The translations under genes were made by a program, and so were the position numbers. A stretch of DNA of 64,000 nucleotides from an uncultured Ruminococcus sp. (GTDB lineage Bacteria; Bacillota; Clostridia; Oscillospirales; Acutalibacteraceae). The notes beneath the pieces are model-generated. The model was given only the letters and a program-made list of their open reading frames with translations, was not told the origin of the DNA and did no database searches. Location: the NCBI GenBank assembly GCA_902800065.1, contig CADCDE010000024.1, positions 1 to 64,000 of the forward strand, given 5' to 3'. Each line of letters opens with the position of its first letter. The stretch's first letter is position 1. Shown piece by piece: positions 53,078 to 61,657 of this stretch.

Positions 53078-53899
53078 TTAACATTCCTCATTATATACAT
53101 TTTGACCGCTGAAAATTTCTATCATTTCACGTCTGAGGCTGTTTGAGATAGCAAGACGTTCTTTCGGGGGAATTTCATAGACATCTGTTTTAAAGAGATA
53201 ATTTTGGAGTTCCATTTCTTTTATCAAAAGTTGTGTATGGAAGATATTAGCCTGATAGACGTTTATATCAACGGTATCATAGCGTTTGAGAGTTTCTTCT
53301 TTTATGTAGTCCTGAATGGAAGTGATTTTGTGGTCGATAAAGAGTTTTTTGCCGTCAGTATCTCTTGTGAAGCCCCGTACACGGTAGTCGATAGTTATGA
53401 TGTCGGAATCGAAGCTGTCAATGAGAAAGTCAAGGGTATTCAGCGGAGAGATAGTTCCGCAGGTGGAAACGTCAATATCAACACGGAAAGTTGCAATAGC
53501 GTTGTGAGGGTGATATTCGGGATAAGTGTGAACGGTGACATGACTTTTATCAAGATGAGCAGCGATAATTTCGGAGACATTGGTATATTTTCCGCAGTTG
53601 CAGGATTTGTCTATTTTTTCAGGAAGTCCCTTTTCGGATATGAGCAGGGTAACGCTTGCACCTTGGGGGTCATAGTCCTGTTTTGAGATATTGAGAACAG
53701 AAGCACCAATCATTTCGGTGACCTGACAGAGAATATTCGTCAAACGTTCAGAATTATACTGTTCGTCAATGTAGGCGATATAATCTTTTTGTTCTCGTTC
53801 TGTTTTTGCATAGCAGACATCATATATATTGAAACTGAGAGTTTTGGTGAGATTATTGAATCCGTATAGTTTAAGTCTTTTATCCAACTTTAACATCAC
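53078..53899 (-). CDS. speD: S-adenosylmethionine decarboxylase, Escherichia coli type
   Basis: Pyruvoyl enzyme that makes decarboxylated SAM for SpeE. The proenzyme is self-cleaved at the Ser in HLDKSHVTVHTYPEYHP to form the pyruvoyl group. FRVDIDVSTCGTISPL holds the catalytic Cys, and SDIITIDYRVRGFTRDTDGK and NVYQANIFHTQLLIKEMEL are diagnostic of the larger class I enzyme. Length of 273 residues fits. It is the first gene of the polyamine cluster. Its upstream region is a repeat unit (53913-54070), so its promoter probably lies in or near that repeat. Confidence 0.95.
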   Translation of the reverse strand: MMLKLDKRLKLYGFNNLTKTLSFNIYDVCYAKTEREQKDYIAYIDEQYNSERLTNILCQVTEMIGASVLNISKQDYDPQGASVTLLISEKGLPEKIDKSCNCGKYTNVSEIIAAHLDKSHVTVHTYPEYHPHNAIATFRVDIDVSTCGTISPLNTLDFLIDSFDSDIITIDYRVRGFTRDTDGKKLFIDHKITSIQDYIKEETLKRYDTVDINVYQANIFHTQLLIKEMELQNYLFKTDVYEIPPKERLAISNSLRREMIEIFSGQNVYNEEC

Positions 53900-53912
53900 A
53901 ACCTTTTATAAT

Positions 53913-54070
53913 AGAGTGGAAAGTTGAGAGTGGAGAGTGGAGTTGTGATATTTTCCGCACTGTTCTCAAAATCCCCAATTTTTTTATTTCAAAATTCTGC
54001 AAATCAGTGTTTAATTGAAAAGTAAAAGTTCGCATCAGCTAAACTCTAAACTCTCCACACTTCACACTTG
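53913..54070. repeat. Inverted-repeat unit of the GAGAGTGGAGAGTGG type
   Basis: Left arm GAGTGGAAAGTTGAGAGTGG plus AGAGTGG (53915-53941) and right arm AAACTCTAAACTCTCCACAC plus TTCACACTTG (54041-54070) are imperfect inverted copies built from short GAGAGTGGA words. The centre of about 90 bases has no ORF. The unit fills the gap between murC and speD. Confidence 0.65.
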
Positions 54071-54072
54071 AT

Positions 54073-55470
54073 TTATGTTTTATTTTTTTCTTCTAATTTT
54101 TTGATTATCATATCGGCACACATATAAACATTGCCGCCGCCTATTGTGATTATCAGGTCACCCGACTGAGCCTTTTGAGTTACATAGTCAGCAATTTCCT
54201 CAAAGGTCTTGAACCATACACAGCCGTCTATTTTATCAGCGAGGTCTTTTGCATAGATGTTGTATGTGTTTGTTTCACGCACTGGGAGAATTTCAGATAA
54301 TACAGCGTGGTCGGGGATAGAGAGAACTTCGGCAAATTCATCAAGGAACATATAAGTTCTTGAGAAAGTATGTGGCTGGAAAACCGCCCAAACATTTTTG
54401 AATTTCATGTTCATTGCAGTAGTGAGGGTTGCACGGAGTTCAGTGGGATGGTGAGCGAAATCGTCTGCAACGGTAATGCCGTCAAATTGACCGAGAACTT
54501 CAAAACGTCTGTGAGCACCGCCGAAAGTTTCGAGAGCTTTTTTAACATTTTCGGGAGAAACACCCATTGATACAGTTGCAGCGGAAGCGGCAAGAGCATT
54601 CATCACATTGAATTTTCCGGGGACACGGAGTGAAATATTGCAAAGAGTTTTATCTTCGTGTATCAAATCAAAACTGTCGAAAACATCATCAGGCTTGTTT
54701 GTGAGGACTGCACGGAAATCATTGTTTTCCCCGAAACCGAAAGTAACGATATTTTTGGAGCTTGTATCGGCATTTCTGACACATTCCATAGAGTTTTCGT
54801 CATCACCGTTTATTACGATAAGTGAGGTAGTTTGAGAGATAAATTTTGTGAATGATTGTTTTATTCTGTCGAGAGTACCGAAATAATCGAGATGGTCTTC
54901 ATCAACATTTAGAATAACGGATACAGCAGGGTATATGTGGAGGAATGTGTCAACATATTCGCAGGCTTCACAGACCATTATATCAGACTGACCGATACGG
55001 CTGTTACCGCCTATAAATGGGAGTTTTGCACCGATAACGGCAGTCGGGTCGAAGTCTGACATTGTGAATATCTGAGTTATCATGGAAGTAGTTGTGGTTT
55101 TGCCGTGAGTACCGCTGACGGCAACGGATTTTTTGTATTTGTCGACGACAGCACCAAGCATGATACAGCGTTCTATTGCAGGAATATTGTGTTCCCTTGC
55201 GGAAACGATTTCGGGATTATCCTGTTTAACGGCAGCGGTGTATACGACTAAATCGGCACCGAGTACATTTTCGGGGAAATGTCCCATTGTAACAGGGATA
55301 TTATATGAGCGTATACGGGCAAGGGTATCTGATTCGGCAGTATCTGAGCCTGTAATTTCAAAGCCCTCGCTGTGGAGGATTTCGGCTAACGGACACATAC
55401 CCGAACCGCCTATACCTACAAAATGTATTCTTTTTACATTGTCAAGTAAATGTTCATAACTTTCAATCAT
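54073..55470 (-). CDS. murC: UDP-N-acetylmuramate--L-alanine ligase
   Basis: Adds L-alanine to UDP-MurNAc in peptidoglycan synthesis. Residues: VHFVGIGGSGMCPLAEIL near the N-terminus, the P-loop AVSGTHGKTTTTSMI, central domain NVDEDHLDYFG, and C-terminal domain ADDFAHHPTELRATLTTA and VFQPHTFSRTY. The ATG at 55470 has GGAAG 7 bases upstream; the six-residue extension is unlikely. 465 residues is the normal length. It is monocistronic as far as visible. Confidence 0.96.
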   Translation of the reverse strand: MIESYEHLLDNVKRIHFVGIGGSGMCPLAEILHSEGFEITGSDTAESDTLARIRSYNIPVTMGHFPENVLGADLVVYTAAVKQDNPEIVSAREHNIPAIERCIMLGAVVDKYKKSVAVSGTHGKTTTTSMITQIFTMSDFDPTAVIGAKLPFIGGNSRIGQSDIMVCEACEYVDTFLHIYPAVSVILNVDEDHLDYFGTLDRIKQSFTKFISQTTSLIVINGDDENSMECVRNADTSSKNIVTFGFGENNDFRAVLTNKPDDVFDSFDLIHEDKTLCNISLRVPGKFNVMNALAASAATVSMGVSPENVKKALETFGGAHRRFEVLGQFDGITVADDFAHHPTELRATLTTAMNMKFKNVWAVFQPHTFSRTYMFLDEFAEVLSIPDHAVLSEILPVRETNTYNIYAKDLADKIDGCVWFKTFEEIADYVTQKAQSGDLIITIGGGNVYMCADMIIKKLEEKNKT

Positions 55471-55623
55471 AAAAGCACTTCCAATCAAATATATATTTAC
55501 GCAATAGATTATATTCCAAAAAGTCGGAAAAATAAAGATATAAAAAGAAATTTATTGAAAGGAGTCTAAACTGGTTTTATTATATAATAAAAAATATATA
55601 ATTTCAATAAATTTTTTATGACA

Positions 55624-55652
55624 GAAAAAAAGGAACGCTTTGAGCGTTCCCT
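55624..55652 (-). terminator. Terminator after tRNA-Gly
   Basis: On the minus strand GGGAACGCTCAAAGCGTTCC followed by TTTTTTTCTG forms an 8- to 9-bp stem with a T run. It starts 9 bases after the tRNA CCA end. Confidence 0.8.
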
Positions 55653-55660
55653 TAATTTGA

Positions 55661-55736
55661 TGGAGCGGATGACGAGGCTCGAACTCGCTACCTCAACCTT
55701 GGCAAGGTTGCGCTCTACCAGATGAGCTACATCCGC
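55661..55736 (-). tRNA. tRNA-Gly (GCC)
   Basis: On the minus strand a 76-base cloverleaf with 7-bp acceptor GCGGATG / CATCCGC, D arm GCTCATCTGGTAGAGC, anticodon stem CAACC / GGTTG with loop TTGCCAA (anticodon GCC), T arm GCGAGTTCGAGCCTCGT and an encoded CCA. A sigma-A-type promoter and terminator flank it, so it is a single-gene transcript. Confidence 0.95.
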
Positions 55737-55759
55737 ATTTGCTCTCAGCAACAGTTGAT

Positions 55760-55788
55760 ATTATAAAACATAATACATGAAAAGTCAA
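55760..55788 (-). promoter_or_regulatory. Promoter of tRNA-Gly
   Basis: On the minus strand TTGACT (55788-55783), 17 bases, TATAAT (55765-55760), 23 bases before the tRNA 5' end. Confidence 0.75.
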
Positions 55789-55823
55789 TAGTTTTTTTGA
55801 AAAAATTTTTTGATTTAAAAAAG

Positions 55824-55852
55824 TTGTATTTGAATGGATAATAGGTTATAAT
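55824..55852 (+). promoter_or_regulatory. Promoter of the DUF6062 gene
   Basis: TTGTAT (55824-55829), 17 bases, TATAAT (55847-55852). The leader to the ATG at 56001 contains a hairpin repeat element. Confidence 0.6.
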
Positions 55853-55867
55853 TTCAGTAAGCAACAA

Positions 55868-55956
55868 ATGTCATTCCGAACGAAGCAATATGTCATTCCG
55901 AACGTAGTGAGGAATCTTTGAAAGATTCTTCGTCACTTCGTTCCTCAGAATGACAA
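55868..55956. repeat. Hairpin repeat unit in the DUF6062 leader
   Basis: A half-unit (ATGTCATTCCGAACGAAGCA) is followed by a complete hairpin from TGTCATTCCGAACGTAGTGA to TTCGTTCCTCAGAATGACAA. It lies between the promoter and the ribosome binding site, so the mRNA would carry a strong hairpin. Confidence 0.75.
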
Positions 55957-56000
55957 AGGACACAATGACAAAGAATTACAATAAACAGGGGTGTTGAAAT

Positions 56001-56702
56001 ATGCAGGAAAATATTTGCAGTATACCGATAAATGATGTGTTCATGCCGAGAGACGGCTGTCCGATGTGCAGAATGAGGGATATGCTTGAAAGAAGAAAAG
56101 CGGAATATATCACAGGTTCGGCAATGATGGAGCCGAATGTCAGGGTAAGAACGAATCAAGAGGGTTTTTGTTACAGACATTTTGCAATGATGATAAAATT
56201 GGGAAAGAGATTGTCAAATGCCTTGATATTGGAAAGTCACTTGGAGGAAGTTATGGGAAAGTTGTCTTTAACGAATCCGAGAGGAAAATTCGACAAGAAA
56301 AGGCTTGAACAGTTGGATAATATGTCAAGGGACTGTTTTATATGCAGGGATATAAAGGATAATATGGAAAATATGGTGAGAATAGTCCATGCAATGTGGA
56401 TAAGCGAGCCCGAATTCAGACAGCTTTACAGCGAACAGCCGTATATATGTCTTGAACACTATATTTTGCTTTTAAGCGTAGACCAGAAAGGGCTTGGGAA
56501 AAATTTTGATGCTTTTTATCAGGAAACTTTTGCGTTGACAGTAGAATATTTGATGGAATTGAGAGATGATGTACACCATTTCAGTGCGATGTTCGATTAC
56601 AGGAATGAGGGTGCAGACTGGGGCAATTCCCGTGACAGTATCGAAAGGTCTGTTGAATTTCTTACGGGAGAAAAAATAATTTCCGAAGATATTGAGGAAT
56701 GA
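56001..56702 (+). CDS. DUF6062 family protein
   Basis: A 233-residue soluble protein with Cys pairs that suggest metal binding: CPMCRMRDML near the start, GFCYRHFAMMI, CFICRDIKDNM and YICLEHYILLL. The pattern of CxxC followed by CxxH is repeated, like two related half-units. It is known in Firmicutes as DUF6062; function unknown. ATG at 56001 with GGGGTG upstream. The next gene (DUF1015) starts 61 bases after its stop. Confidence 0.72.
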   Translation: MQENICSIPINDVFMPRDGCPMCRMRDMLERRKAEYITGSAMMEPNVRVRTNQEGFCYRHFAMMIKLGKRLSNALILESHLEEVMGKLSLTNPRGKFDKKRLEQLDNMSRDCFICRDIKDNMENMVRIVHAMWISEPEFRQLYSEQPYICLEHYILLLSVDQKGLGKNFDAFYQETFALTVEYLMELRDDVHHFSAMFDYRNEGADWGNSRDSIERSVEFLTGEKIISEDIEE

Positions 56703-56763
56703 TTGACAGAAAATGATTTTTTGTTATATAATAGATATTATTTTGAAAAAGGGGTTTTTGGAA

Positions 56764-58038
56764 ATGGCAGAGGTAAAGGCATTCAAAGCACTGAGATTCA
56801 ATACGGACAAGGCAGGAAAAATAGATGAGCTTGTGTGTCCGCCTTATGATATTATCAGTGAGGAACAGAGAAAAGGCTATCTTGCGAAGAATGAGAATAA
56901 TATAATCCGTCTTGAACTTCCGAAAGGTGATGAACCGTACAAAACAGCAAGTGAAACGCTTGACAAGTGGCTTAATGAATCTATTCTCAAGAGAGATGAC
57001 AAAGACGGTATATATATTTATGAAGAAGAATTTTCAATAAACGATATTCATACGAAATTTAAGGGCTGTATTGTAAGAGTGAAGTTAGAGGAGTTCTCAA
57101 AGGGAATAGTTCTTCCGCATGAGGAGACACTTTCAAAAGCAAAAGAGGACAGATTCAATCTGATGAAAGCAACTAATTGTAATTTCAGTCAGATATATTC
57201 GCTGTATATGGACAGTGAGCATAAGATAACAGGAAGATTGGATAAATTGTCAGAGGGCAAGCCTGAAATTGAGCTTACAGACGGTGACGGAGTAACACAC
57301 AGACTTTGGATAGTAACTGATGAAGCTGAGATAAATGCAATATGCGGTGATTTTGCGGATAAGAAGCTGTATATAGCAGACGGTCATCACAGATATGAGA
57401 CAGCACTGAATTACAGGAATTACTGTCACGAGAATAATATCGGTGACGGTGGGGAAAATTATGTAATGATGATGCTCGTTGATATGGAGCATGAGGGACT
57501 TGTTGTATTGCCTACACACAGGCTTGTAAGAGATTTGGAGAACTTTGATAAAGAGAAGCTGTTGAATGACTGTAAGGAATATTTTGATATAACAGATGAA
57601 AAGGATATAAATACGGCTGAAAGTAAATTGAAGAAACTGTATGACGAGGGTAAAAAGGCATTTGCATTTTACAGCGGTGACGAGGGATATAATCTTCTCG
57701 TGCTGAAAGATGAAAATATCATAGCTGAGTTATTGCCGAATAAGAGCAAAGCGACACAGGGACTTGATGTAACAGTTCTCCATACACTCGTACTCGAAAA
57801 GATATTCGGAATAGATGCCGAGAATATGGCAAAGCAGATAAATCTTACATACACGAGATTGTTTGATGAAGCAGTCGAGGGAGTAAGAGACGGAAAATTC
57901 CAGTGTGCATTTATATTAAATCCAACAAGAGTGACGGAAATAAGAGATGTAGCGGCAGCAGGCGAGAAAATGCCCCAGAAATCGACATATTTTTATCCGA
58001 AACTGATAACGGGACTTGTAATGAATAAATTGTTCTGA
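56764..58038 (+). CDS. DUF1015 family protein (SerK-like)
   Basis: A 424-residue protein of the ParB/Srx-fold family DUF1015, whose archaeal relatives include ADP-dependent free serine kinase. Starts MAEVKAFKALRFNTDKAGKI with the family's CPPYDIISEEQR. Other family stretches are VRVKLEEFSKGIVLPHEETL, LYIADGHHRYETALNYR with the catalytic-type DGHHR, and LVLPTHRLVRDL-like. The ATG at 56764 has a GGGG-type site upstream; the earlier ATG at 56713 adds an unlike hydrophobic stretch. Many bacterial members sit near serine synthesis genes; none are here. Confidence 0.82.
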   Translation: MAEVKAFKALRFNTDKAGKIDELVCPPYDIISEEQRKGYLAKNENNIIRLELPKGDEPYKTASETLDKWLNESILKRDDKDGIYIYEEEFSINDIHTKFKGCIVRVKLEEFSKGIVLPHEETLSKAKEDRFNLMKATNCNFSQIYSLYMDSEHKITGRLDKLSEGKPEIELTDGDGVTHRLWIVTDEAEINAICGDFADKKLYIADGHHRYETALNYRNYCHENNIGDGGENYVMMMLVDMEHEGLVVLPTHRLVRDLENFDKEKLLNDCKEYFDITDEKDINTAESKLKKLYDEGKKAFAFYSGDEGYNLLVLKDENIIAELLPNKSKATQGLDVTVLHTLVLEKIFGIDAENMAKQINLTYTRLFDEAVEGVRDGKFQCAFILNPTRVTEIRDVAAAGEKMPQKSTYFYPKLITGLVMNKLF

Positions 58039-58048
58039 TAATAAATTT

Positions 58049-58140
58049 TGTCATTCCGAGCGAAGTGAAACATTCTTAAAGACACTTCACTTCGTTCAGT
58101 GTGACAAGGTTGTCATTCCGAGCGAAGCGAGGAATCTTTT
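58049..58140. repeat. Hairpin repeat units downstream of the DUF1015 gene
   Basis: One complete hairpin (58049-58107: TGTCATTCCGAGCGAAGTGA with partner TCACTTCGTTCAGTGTGACA) and one direct half-unit (58110-58140). They may also serve as terminator for the upstream gene. Confidence 0.7.
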
Positions 58141-58172
58141 AAATGTCATGAAAAAATTTTTTTAAAATACAG

Positions 58173-58201
58173 TTGATTTTTTGATAAGAGTATAGTATAA
58201 T
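58173..58201 (+). promoter_or_regulatory. Promoter of the SRP RNA-dnaX region
   Basis: TTGATT (58173-58178), 17 bases, TATAAT (58196-58201). It lies about 48 bases upstream of the mature SRP RNA 5' end, so a 5' precursor is expected to be trimmed, or a nearer promoter is used. Confidence 0.6.
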
Positions 58202-58248
58202 AATTGCGTTGACAATGTTAAGTCTATTACAAGACAGATTCATATTTT

Positions 58249-58371
58249 TGGACATACGGTCGGGCAGGTGCTGTGCGACAGAACACCGTGAACCATGTCA
58301 GGCGAGGGATCGAGCAGCATTAAGCGTTTGCTTCTGTGCGATGCAGTTAGTCTGTCCGAGCGTATATCCAA
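58249..58371 (+). ncRNA. ffs: Signal recognition particle RNA (scRNA/4.5S type)
   Basis: The ends pair over about 19 bases: TGGACATACGGTCGGGCAG at 58249-58267 with CTGTCCGAGCGTATATCCA at 58352-58370. The apical domain IV is conserved: CCATGTCAGG, a three-base stem CGA/TCG closed by a GGGA tetraloop of the GNRA type, then AGCAGCATTAAG. This is the Ffh-binding site. As in Bacillus, it lies directly upstream of dnaX. The RNA is about 123 bases, between the short 4.5S and the long Bacillus form. Confidence 0.85.
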
Positions 58372-58462
58372 GAATATGACACCCGTTTTTCATGCGGTCT
58401 GTCTTGTTTTTTTAACGGTTTGTCGCTGTGTGACAAAAATTTCGGAAAGGCGGTGTTATAAT

Positions 58463-60079
58463 TTGTATAGAGTTCTGTATAGAAAATACCGTCCGAAATA
58501 TTTTGCCGATGTCATAGGTCAGCCGCAGGTCACTGATACTCTCAAAAATGAACTGAAAGCAGACAGATTGGCTCATGCGTATTTGTTTACAGGTTCAAGA
58601 GGTACAGGCAAGACTACCTGTTCAAAGATACTTTCAAAGGCAGTGAACTGTCTTTCACCGAAAGACGGTGACCCGTGCGGTGAATGTGCAATGTGTCGAG
58701 GGATAGATGACGGTTCGGTAACAGATGTCGTTGAGATAGATGCTGCAAGTAATAATGGCGTTGATGATATAAGGATGCTCCGTGAGGAAGCCAATTTCAC
58801 TCCTGCAGAGGCAAAATACAGAGTTTATATAATAGACGAGGTTCATATGCTCTCGATAAGTGCATTCAATGCCCTTCTGAAAACTCTTGAGGAACCGCCA
58901 GCCCATGTAATATTCATATTGGCAACAACAGAGGTGCATAAGCTGCCTGCTACGATAACGTCAAGATGTCAGCGGTTTGATTTCCACAGGATATCACCTG
59001 ATGATATCGCCAAGAGACTTGAATATGTATGCGGTGAAGAAAATGTTTCAATTGACCATGATGCAGCCTTGCTTATTGCGGGGATAGCTGACGGTGCAAT
59101 GAGAGATGCCCTTTCGCTGCTTGACCAGTGCATGGGACAGACTGAACACATAACAGAGGAGACTGTCAGAAAAACAGCAGGACTTGCAGACAAGAGCCAT
59201 TTGTTTGAAATAACGGATTCTATCCTGAATAAGGATTCTGCCTGTGCAGTACGGATAATAGACGAGCTTCACAGAAACTCAAAGGATATGGCAAGATTAT
59301 GCGAGGAGCTTATCGGACATTTCAGAGCCGTGATGATAATAAAAACCGTCAAAGAACCAAGAAATAATATAGTCATGTCGGAGAGCGATTTTGAGAGGGC
59401 TTCAAAGCAGGCTGAAATGATGGAACTGCCTTTTGTGATACAGGTCATTGATACACTTCAGTCAGCGATGGAAAGGATGTTTCAGGGAGTAAACCGACAG
59501 ATAGAAATGGAAATGACAGTCGTAAAGCTGTGTAGCCAGAAAGTCAGTGAGGCTTCGACAGTGAATTCTGATTCAAAGCTTGAACAAAGGGTTGCGGTAC
59601 TTGAAAAATTGTTTGAGGCAATAAAAAATGATCCTTCAGTCCTACAGCAGAGGTTTGTTCAGAGAACAAGTAGTGCTATTACTCCTCCAATGAAAAAACC
59701 TTCTGTTGATATGGATGAGCTTCGTAAGGCGGCTGTTAAATTTCAGCAGTGGCAGGATGTTGTCGAAAATACAAAAATATATTCCAAAAGTCTCGGAACG
59801 AGCCTTGACGGAAGTACAGCATATATAAGCGGAAAGTATGTTCTTGTTGATTCAAATAACGATTTGTGTTTTGAGCTTTTGAGGAAGCCCGAACACAAGA
59901 CGGAATTGAAAAGTATAATATATAAAGTGACGGGTAAGTCCTACAGTCTGGGAAGATATTCCTATCCTGATGAACAGAAGGCTGATGATCCCCTGACAAA
60001 ATTACTGTCTGATTTCAGGGCGGCCGGGGTACCCGTTCAAGATAAAAAAAATACAAATAATACAAATAACGGAGGTTAA
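58463..60079 (+). CDS. dnaX: DNA polymerase III subunits gamma and tau
   Basis: Clamp-loader ATPase that organises the replisome. Starts at a TTG (58463) with AAAGGCGG 9 bases upstream, giving LYRVLYRKYRPKYFADVIGQ, the universal DnaX start. Walker A is GSRGTGKTTCSK, the zinc module begins CLSPKDGDPCGECAMC, the Walker B is IIDEVHMLS and the sensor TTEVHKLPATITSRCQRFDF. The C-terminus from about 360 is a short tau-like region. Upstream frame up to 58295 lies in the SRP RNA and is not coding. Length of 538 residues fits. Confidence 0.96.
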   Translation: MYRVLYRKYRPKYFADVIGQPQVTDTLKNELKADRLAHAYLFTGSRGTGKTTCSKILSKAVNCLSPKDGDPCGECAMCRGIDDGSVTDVVEIDAASNNGVDDIRMLREEANFTPAEAKYRVYIIDEVHMLSISAFNALLKTLEEPPAHVIFILATTEVHKLPATITSRCQRFDFHRISPDDIAKRLEYVCGEENVSIDHDAALLIAGIADGAMRDALSLLDQCMGQTEHITEETVRKTAGLADKSHLFEITDSILNKDSACAVRIIDELHRNSKDMARLCEELIGHFRAVMIIKTVKEPRNNIVMSESDFERASKQAEMMELPFVIQVIDTLQSAMERMFQGVNRQIEMEMTVVKLCSQKVSEASTVNSDSKLEQRVAVLEKLFEAIKNDPSVLQQRFVQRTSSAITPPMKKPSVDMDELRKAAVKFQQWQDVVENTKIYSKSLGTSLDGSTAYISGKYVLVDSNNDLCFELLRKPEHKTELKSIIYKVTGKSYSLGRYSYPDEQKADDPLTKLLSDFRAAGVPVQDKKNTNNTNNGG

Positions 60080-60083
60080 TATC

Positions 60084-60431
60084 ATGAAAGCAAGATTACC
60101 AAAGGGCTATGGAAACGGCGGAGCATCAAATCTCCAGCAGCTTGCACGTCAGGCTCAGAAAATGCAGGAGGAAATGGATACTGCAAGCCAGCAGCTTGAA
60201 GCAAAGGAATATACTGCAACAGCAGGCGGTGCAGTTACAGCAGTTGTTACAGGAAAGTTTGAAATAAAGAGTCTCGATATCAAGAAAGAGGTCGTTGATC
60301 CGGAGGATGTTGAGATGCTTTCCGATATGATAACAGCAGCAGTCAACGAGGCAATAAGAAAGGCTCGTGAAGAAAAGACTGAAACAATGGATAAGATATC
60401 AGGCGGTCTTAATGTACCCGGATTGTTCTGA
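60084..60431 (+). CDS. ebfC: YbaB/EbfC nucleoid-associated protein
   Basis: A small (115-residue) DNA-binding protein of the YbaB/EbfC family. It has the family helical N-terminus (NLQQLARQAQKMQEEMD), then the beta strands (EYTATAGGAVTAVVTGKFEI) and the C-terminal helix ending in GGLNVPGLF. It lies between dnaX and recR in the conserved order, and has GGAGG before its start. Homologs aid recombination repair or nucleoid organisation. Confidence 0.92.
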   Translation: MKARLPKGYGNGGASNLQQLARQAQKMQEEMDTASQQLEAKEYTATAGGAVTAVVTGKFEIKSLDIKKEVVDPEDVEMLSDMITAAVNEAIRKAREEKTETMDKISGGLNVPGLF

Positions 60432-60433
60432 TT

Positions 60434-61036
60434 ATGGGGGAATACCGAGTAGCACCGCTCGAGGTACTGATAGAACAGTTTGAGCAGTTTCCAAGTATAG
60501 GTCATAAGACTGCTTCAAGACTTGCATATTATGTTCTTTCAATGTCAGAGGAGCAGGCACAGGGCTTTTCAAAGGCTGTGGTGGATGCCCATAAAAATAT
60601 ACGCCGGTGCAGTATATGCTGTAATCTCACAGATACAGAAATATGCTCAGTGTGCAGTGACGATAGCCGTGACAAGTCCATCATATGTGTTGTGGAGGAT
60701 TTCAGGGATGTAATCGCCCTTGAAAAAACAAGGGAATTTCATGCCTCCTATCATGTTTTGAATGGTGTTTTGTCACCTCTCAACGGTATCACGCCCGATA
60801 AACTGTGTATAAAGGAGCTTCTTGCGAGGCTTACCGATGATACTGTAAAAGAAGTCATCATGGCAACTAACGCTACAGTAGAGGGTGAGGCTACAGCAAT
60901 GTATCTTTCAAAGCTGATAAAGCCGTTGGGGATAAAGGTCACACGTTTGGCATATGGTCTTCCTATAGGTGCTGACCTTGAATATGCGGATGAAGTGACA
61001 CTTTCCCGTGCCATAAGCGGAAGAAGCAACATATAA
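60434..61036 (+). CDS. recR: Recombination protein RecR
   Basis: Recombinational repair mediator that acts with RecF/RecO. The helix-hairpin-helix QFPSIGHKTASRLAYYVL, the zinc finger CSICCNLTDTEICSVC, and the Toprim domain with CVVEDFRDVIALEKT and GVLSPLNGITPDKL are visible. The C-terminal motif TRLAYGLPIGADLEYADEVT is conserved. Length of 200 residues is normal. Starts two bases after the ebfC stop. Confidence 0.97.
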   Translation: MGEYRVAPLEVLIEQFEQFPSIGHKTASRLAYYVLSMSEEQAQGFSKAVVDAHKNIRRCSICCNLTDTEICSVCSDDSRDKSIICVVEDFRDVIALEKTREFHASYHVLNGVLSPLNGITPDKLCIKELLARLTDDTVKEVIMATNATVEGEATAMYLSKLIKPLGIKVTRLAYGLPIGADLEYADEVTLSRAISGRSNI

Positions 61037-61168
61037 ATTAGCAATTAGCAATGTGCAATGTGCAATTATTTGTGCGTTTTGCAGGCTGATTGCTGAAACA
61101 AACTTGAAAAATAAAATGCAGTTGCGGTTAGCAATCATTGCACATTGCTAACTGCTCATTGCTCATTG
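61036..61168. repeat. Inverted-repeat unit of the AATTAGCAATTAGC type, no ORF
   Basis: Left arm ATTAGCAATTAGCAATGTGC plus AATGTGCAATTA (61037-61067) and right arm TTAGCAATCATTGCACATTG plus CTAACTGCTCATTGCTCATTG (61128-61168) are inverted copies. About 60 bases lie between. It starts at the recR stop codon and ends next to the ribosome binding site of smpB. Confidence 0.75.
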
Positions 61169-61183
61169 AAAAGGGGTGAGTAC

Positions 61184-61657
61184 ATGGCAAAAGAAAATTT
61201 TAAGACTATCGCACAGAATAAAAAAGCTTACCATGAGTATTTTGTCATGGAAAGCTTTGAAACAGGCATAGAGCTTTTCGGAACAGAGGTAAAATCCATA
61301 CGTCAGGGACGAGTTAATCTCAAGGATGCATGGTGTACTATCGAAGACGGCGAGATATTCGTCAAAGGTATGCATATAAGTCCCTATGAACAGGGAAATA
61401 TATTCAATAAAGACCCCATGCGTGTAAGAAAGTTACTCATGCACAAGCGTGAGATAATGCGTCTTTACGGAACTGTCAAACAGGAGGGATATTCTCTTAT
61501 CCCGTTGTCACTCTATTTCAAAGGCTCAAAAGTAAAGCTCCAGCTCGGCTTGTGCAAGGGTAAAAAGCTCTATGACAAGCGTGATGATATGGCAAAACGT
61601 GATGCCAAGCGTGACATTGACCGTGCCATGAAAAATAAATTAGCAATTAGCAATTAG
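61184..61657 (+). CDS. smpB: SsrA-binding protein SmpB
   Basis: Binds tmRNA and brings it to stalled ribosomes. Starts [20 protein letters not shown]; family stretches [30 protein letters not shown] and [20 protein letters not shown] are present. ATG at 61184 with GGGGTGAG upstream. The gene ends in [16 protein letters not shown], and the last five residues (LAISN) are encoded by the repeat that starts at 61638. The native C-terminal end and stop codon were therefore probably replaced. The tail is functionally important in SmpB, so this may matter. It is followed by the four-helix-bundle gene and ssrA. Confidence 0.95.
   Translation: MAKENFKTIAQNKKAYHEYFVMESFETGIELFGTEVKSIRQGRVNLKDAWCTIEDGEIFVKGMHISPYEQGNIFNKDPMRVRKLLMHKREIMRLYGTVKQEGYSLIPLSLYFKGSKVKLQLGLCKGKKLYDKRDDMAKRDAKRDIDRAMKNKLAISN

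Noticed and set aside
58295-58462. N-terminal extension of DnaX
   Set aside because: It overlaps the SRP RNA, and a ribosome binding site precedes the TTG at 58463, where the universal DnaX start begins.
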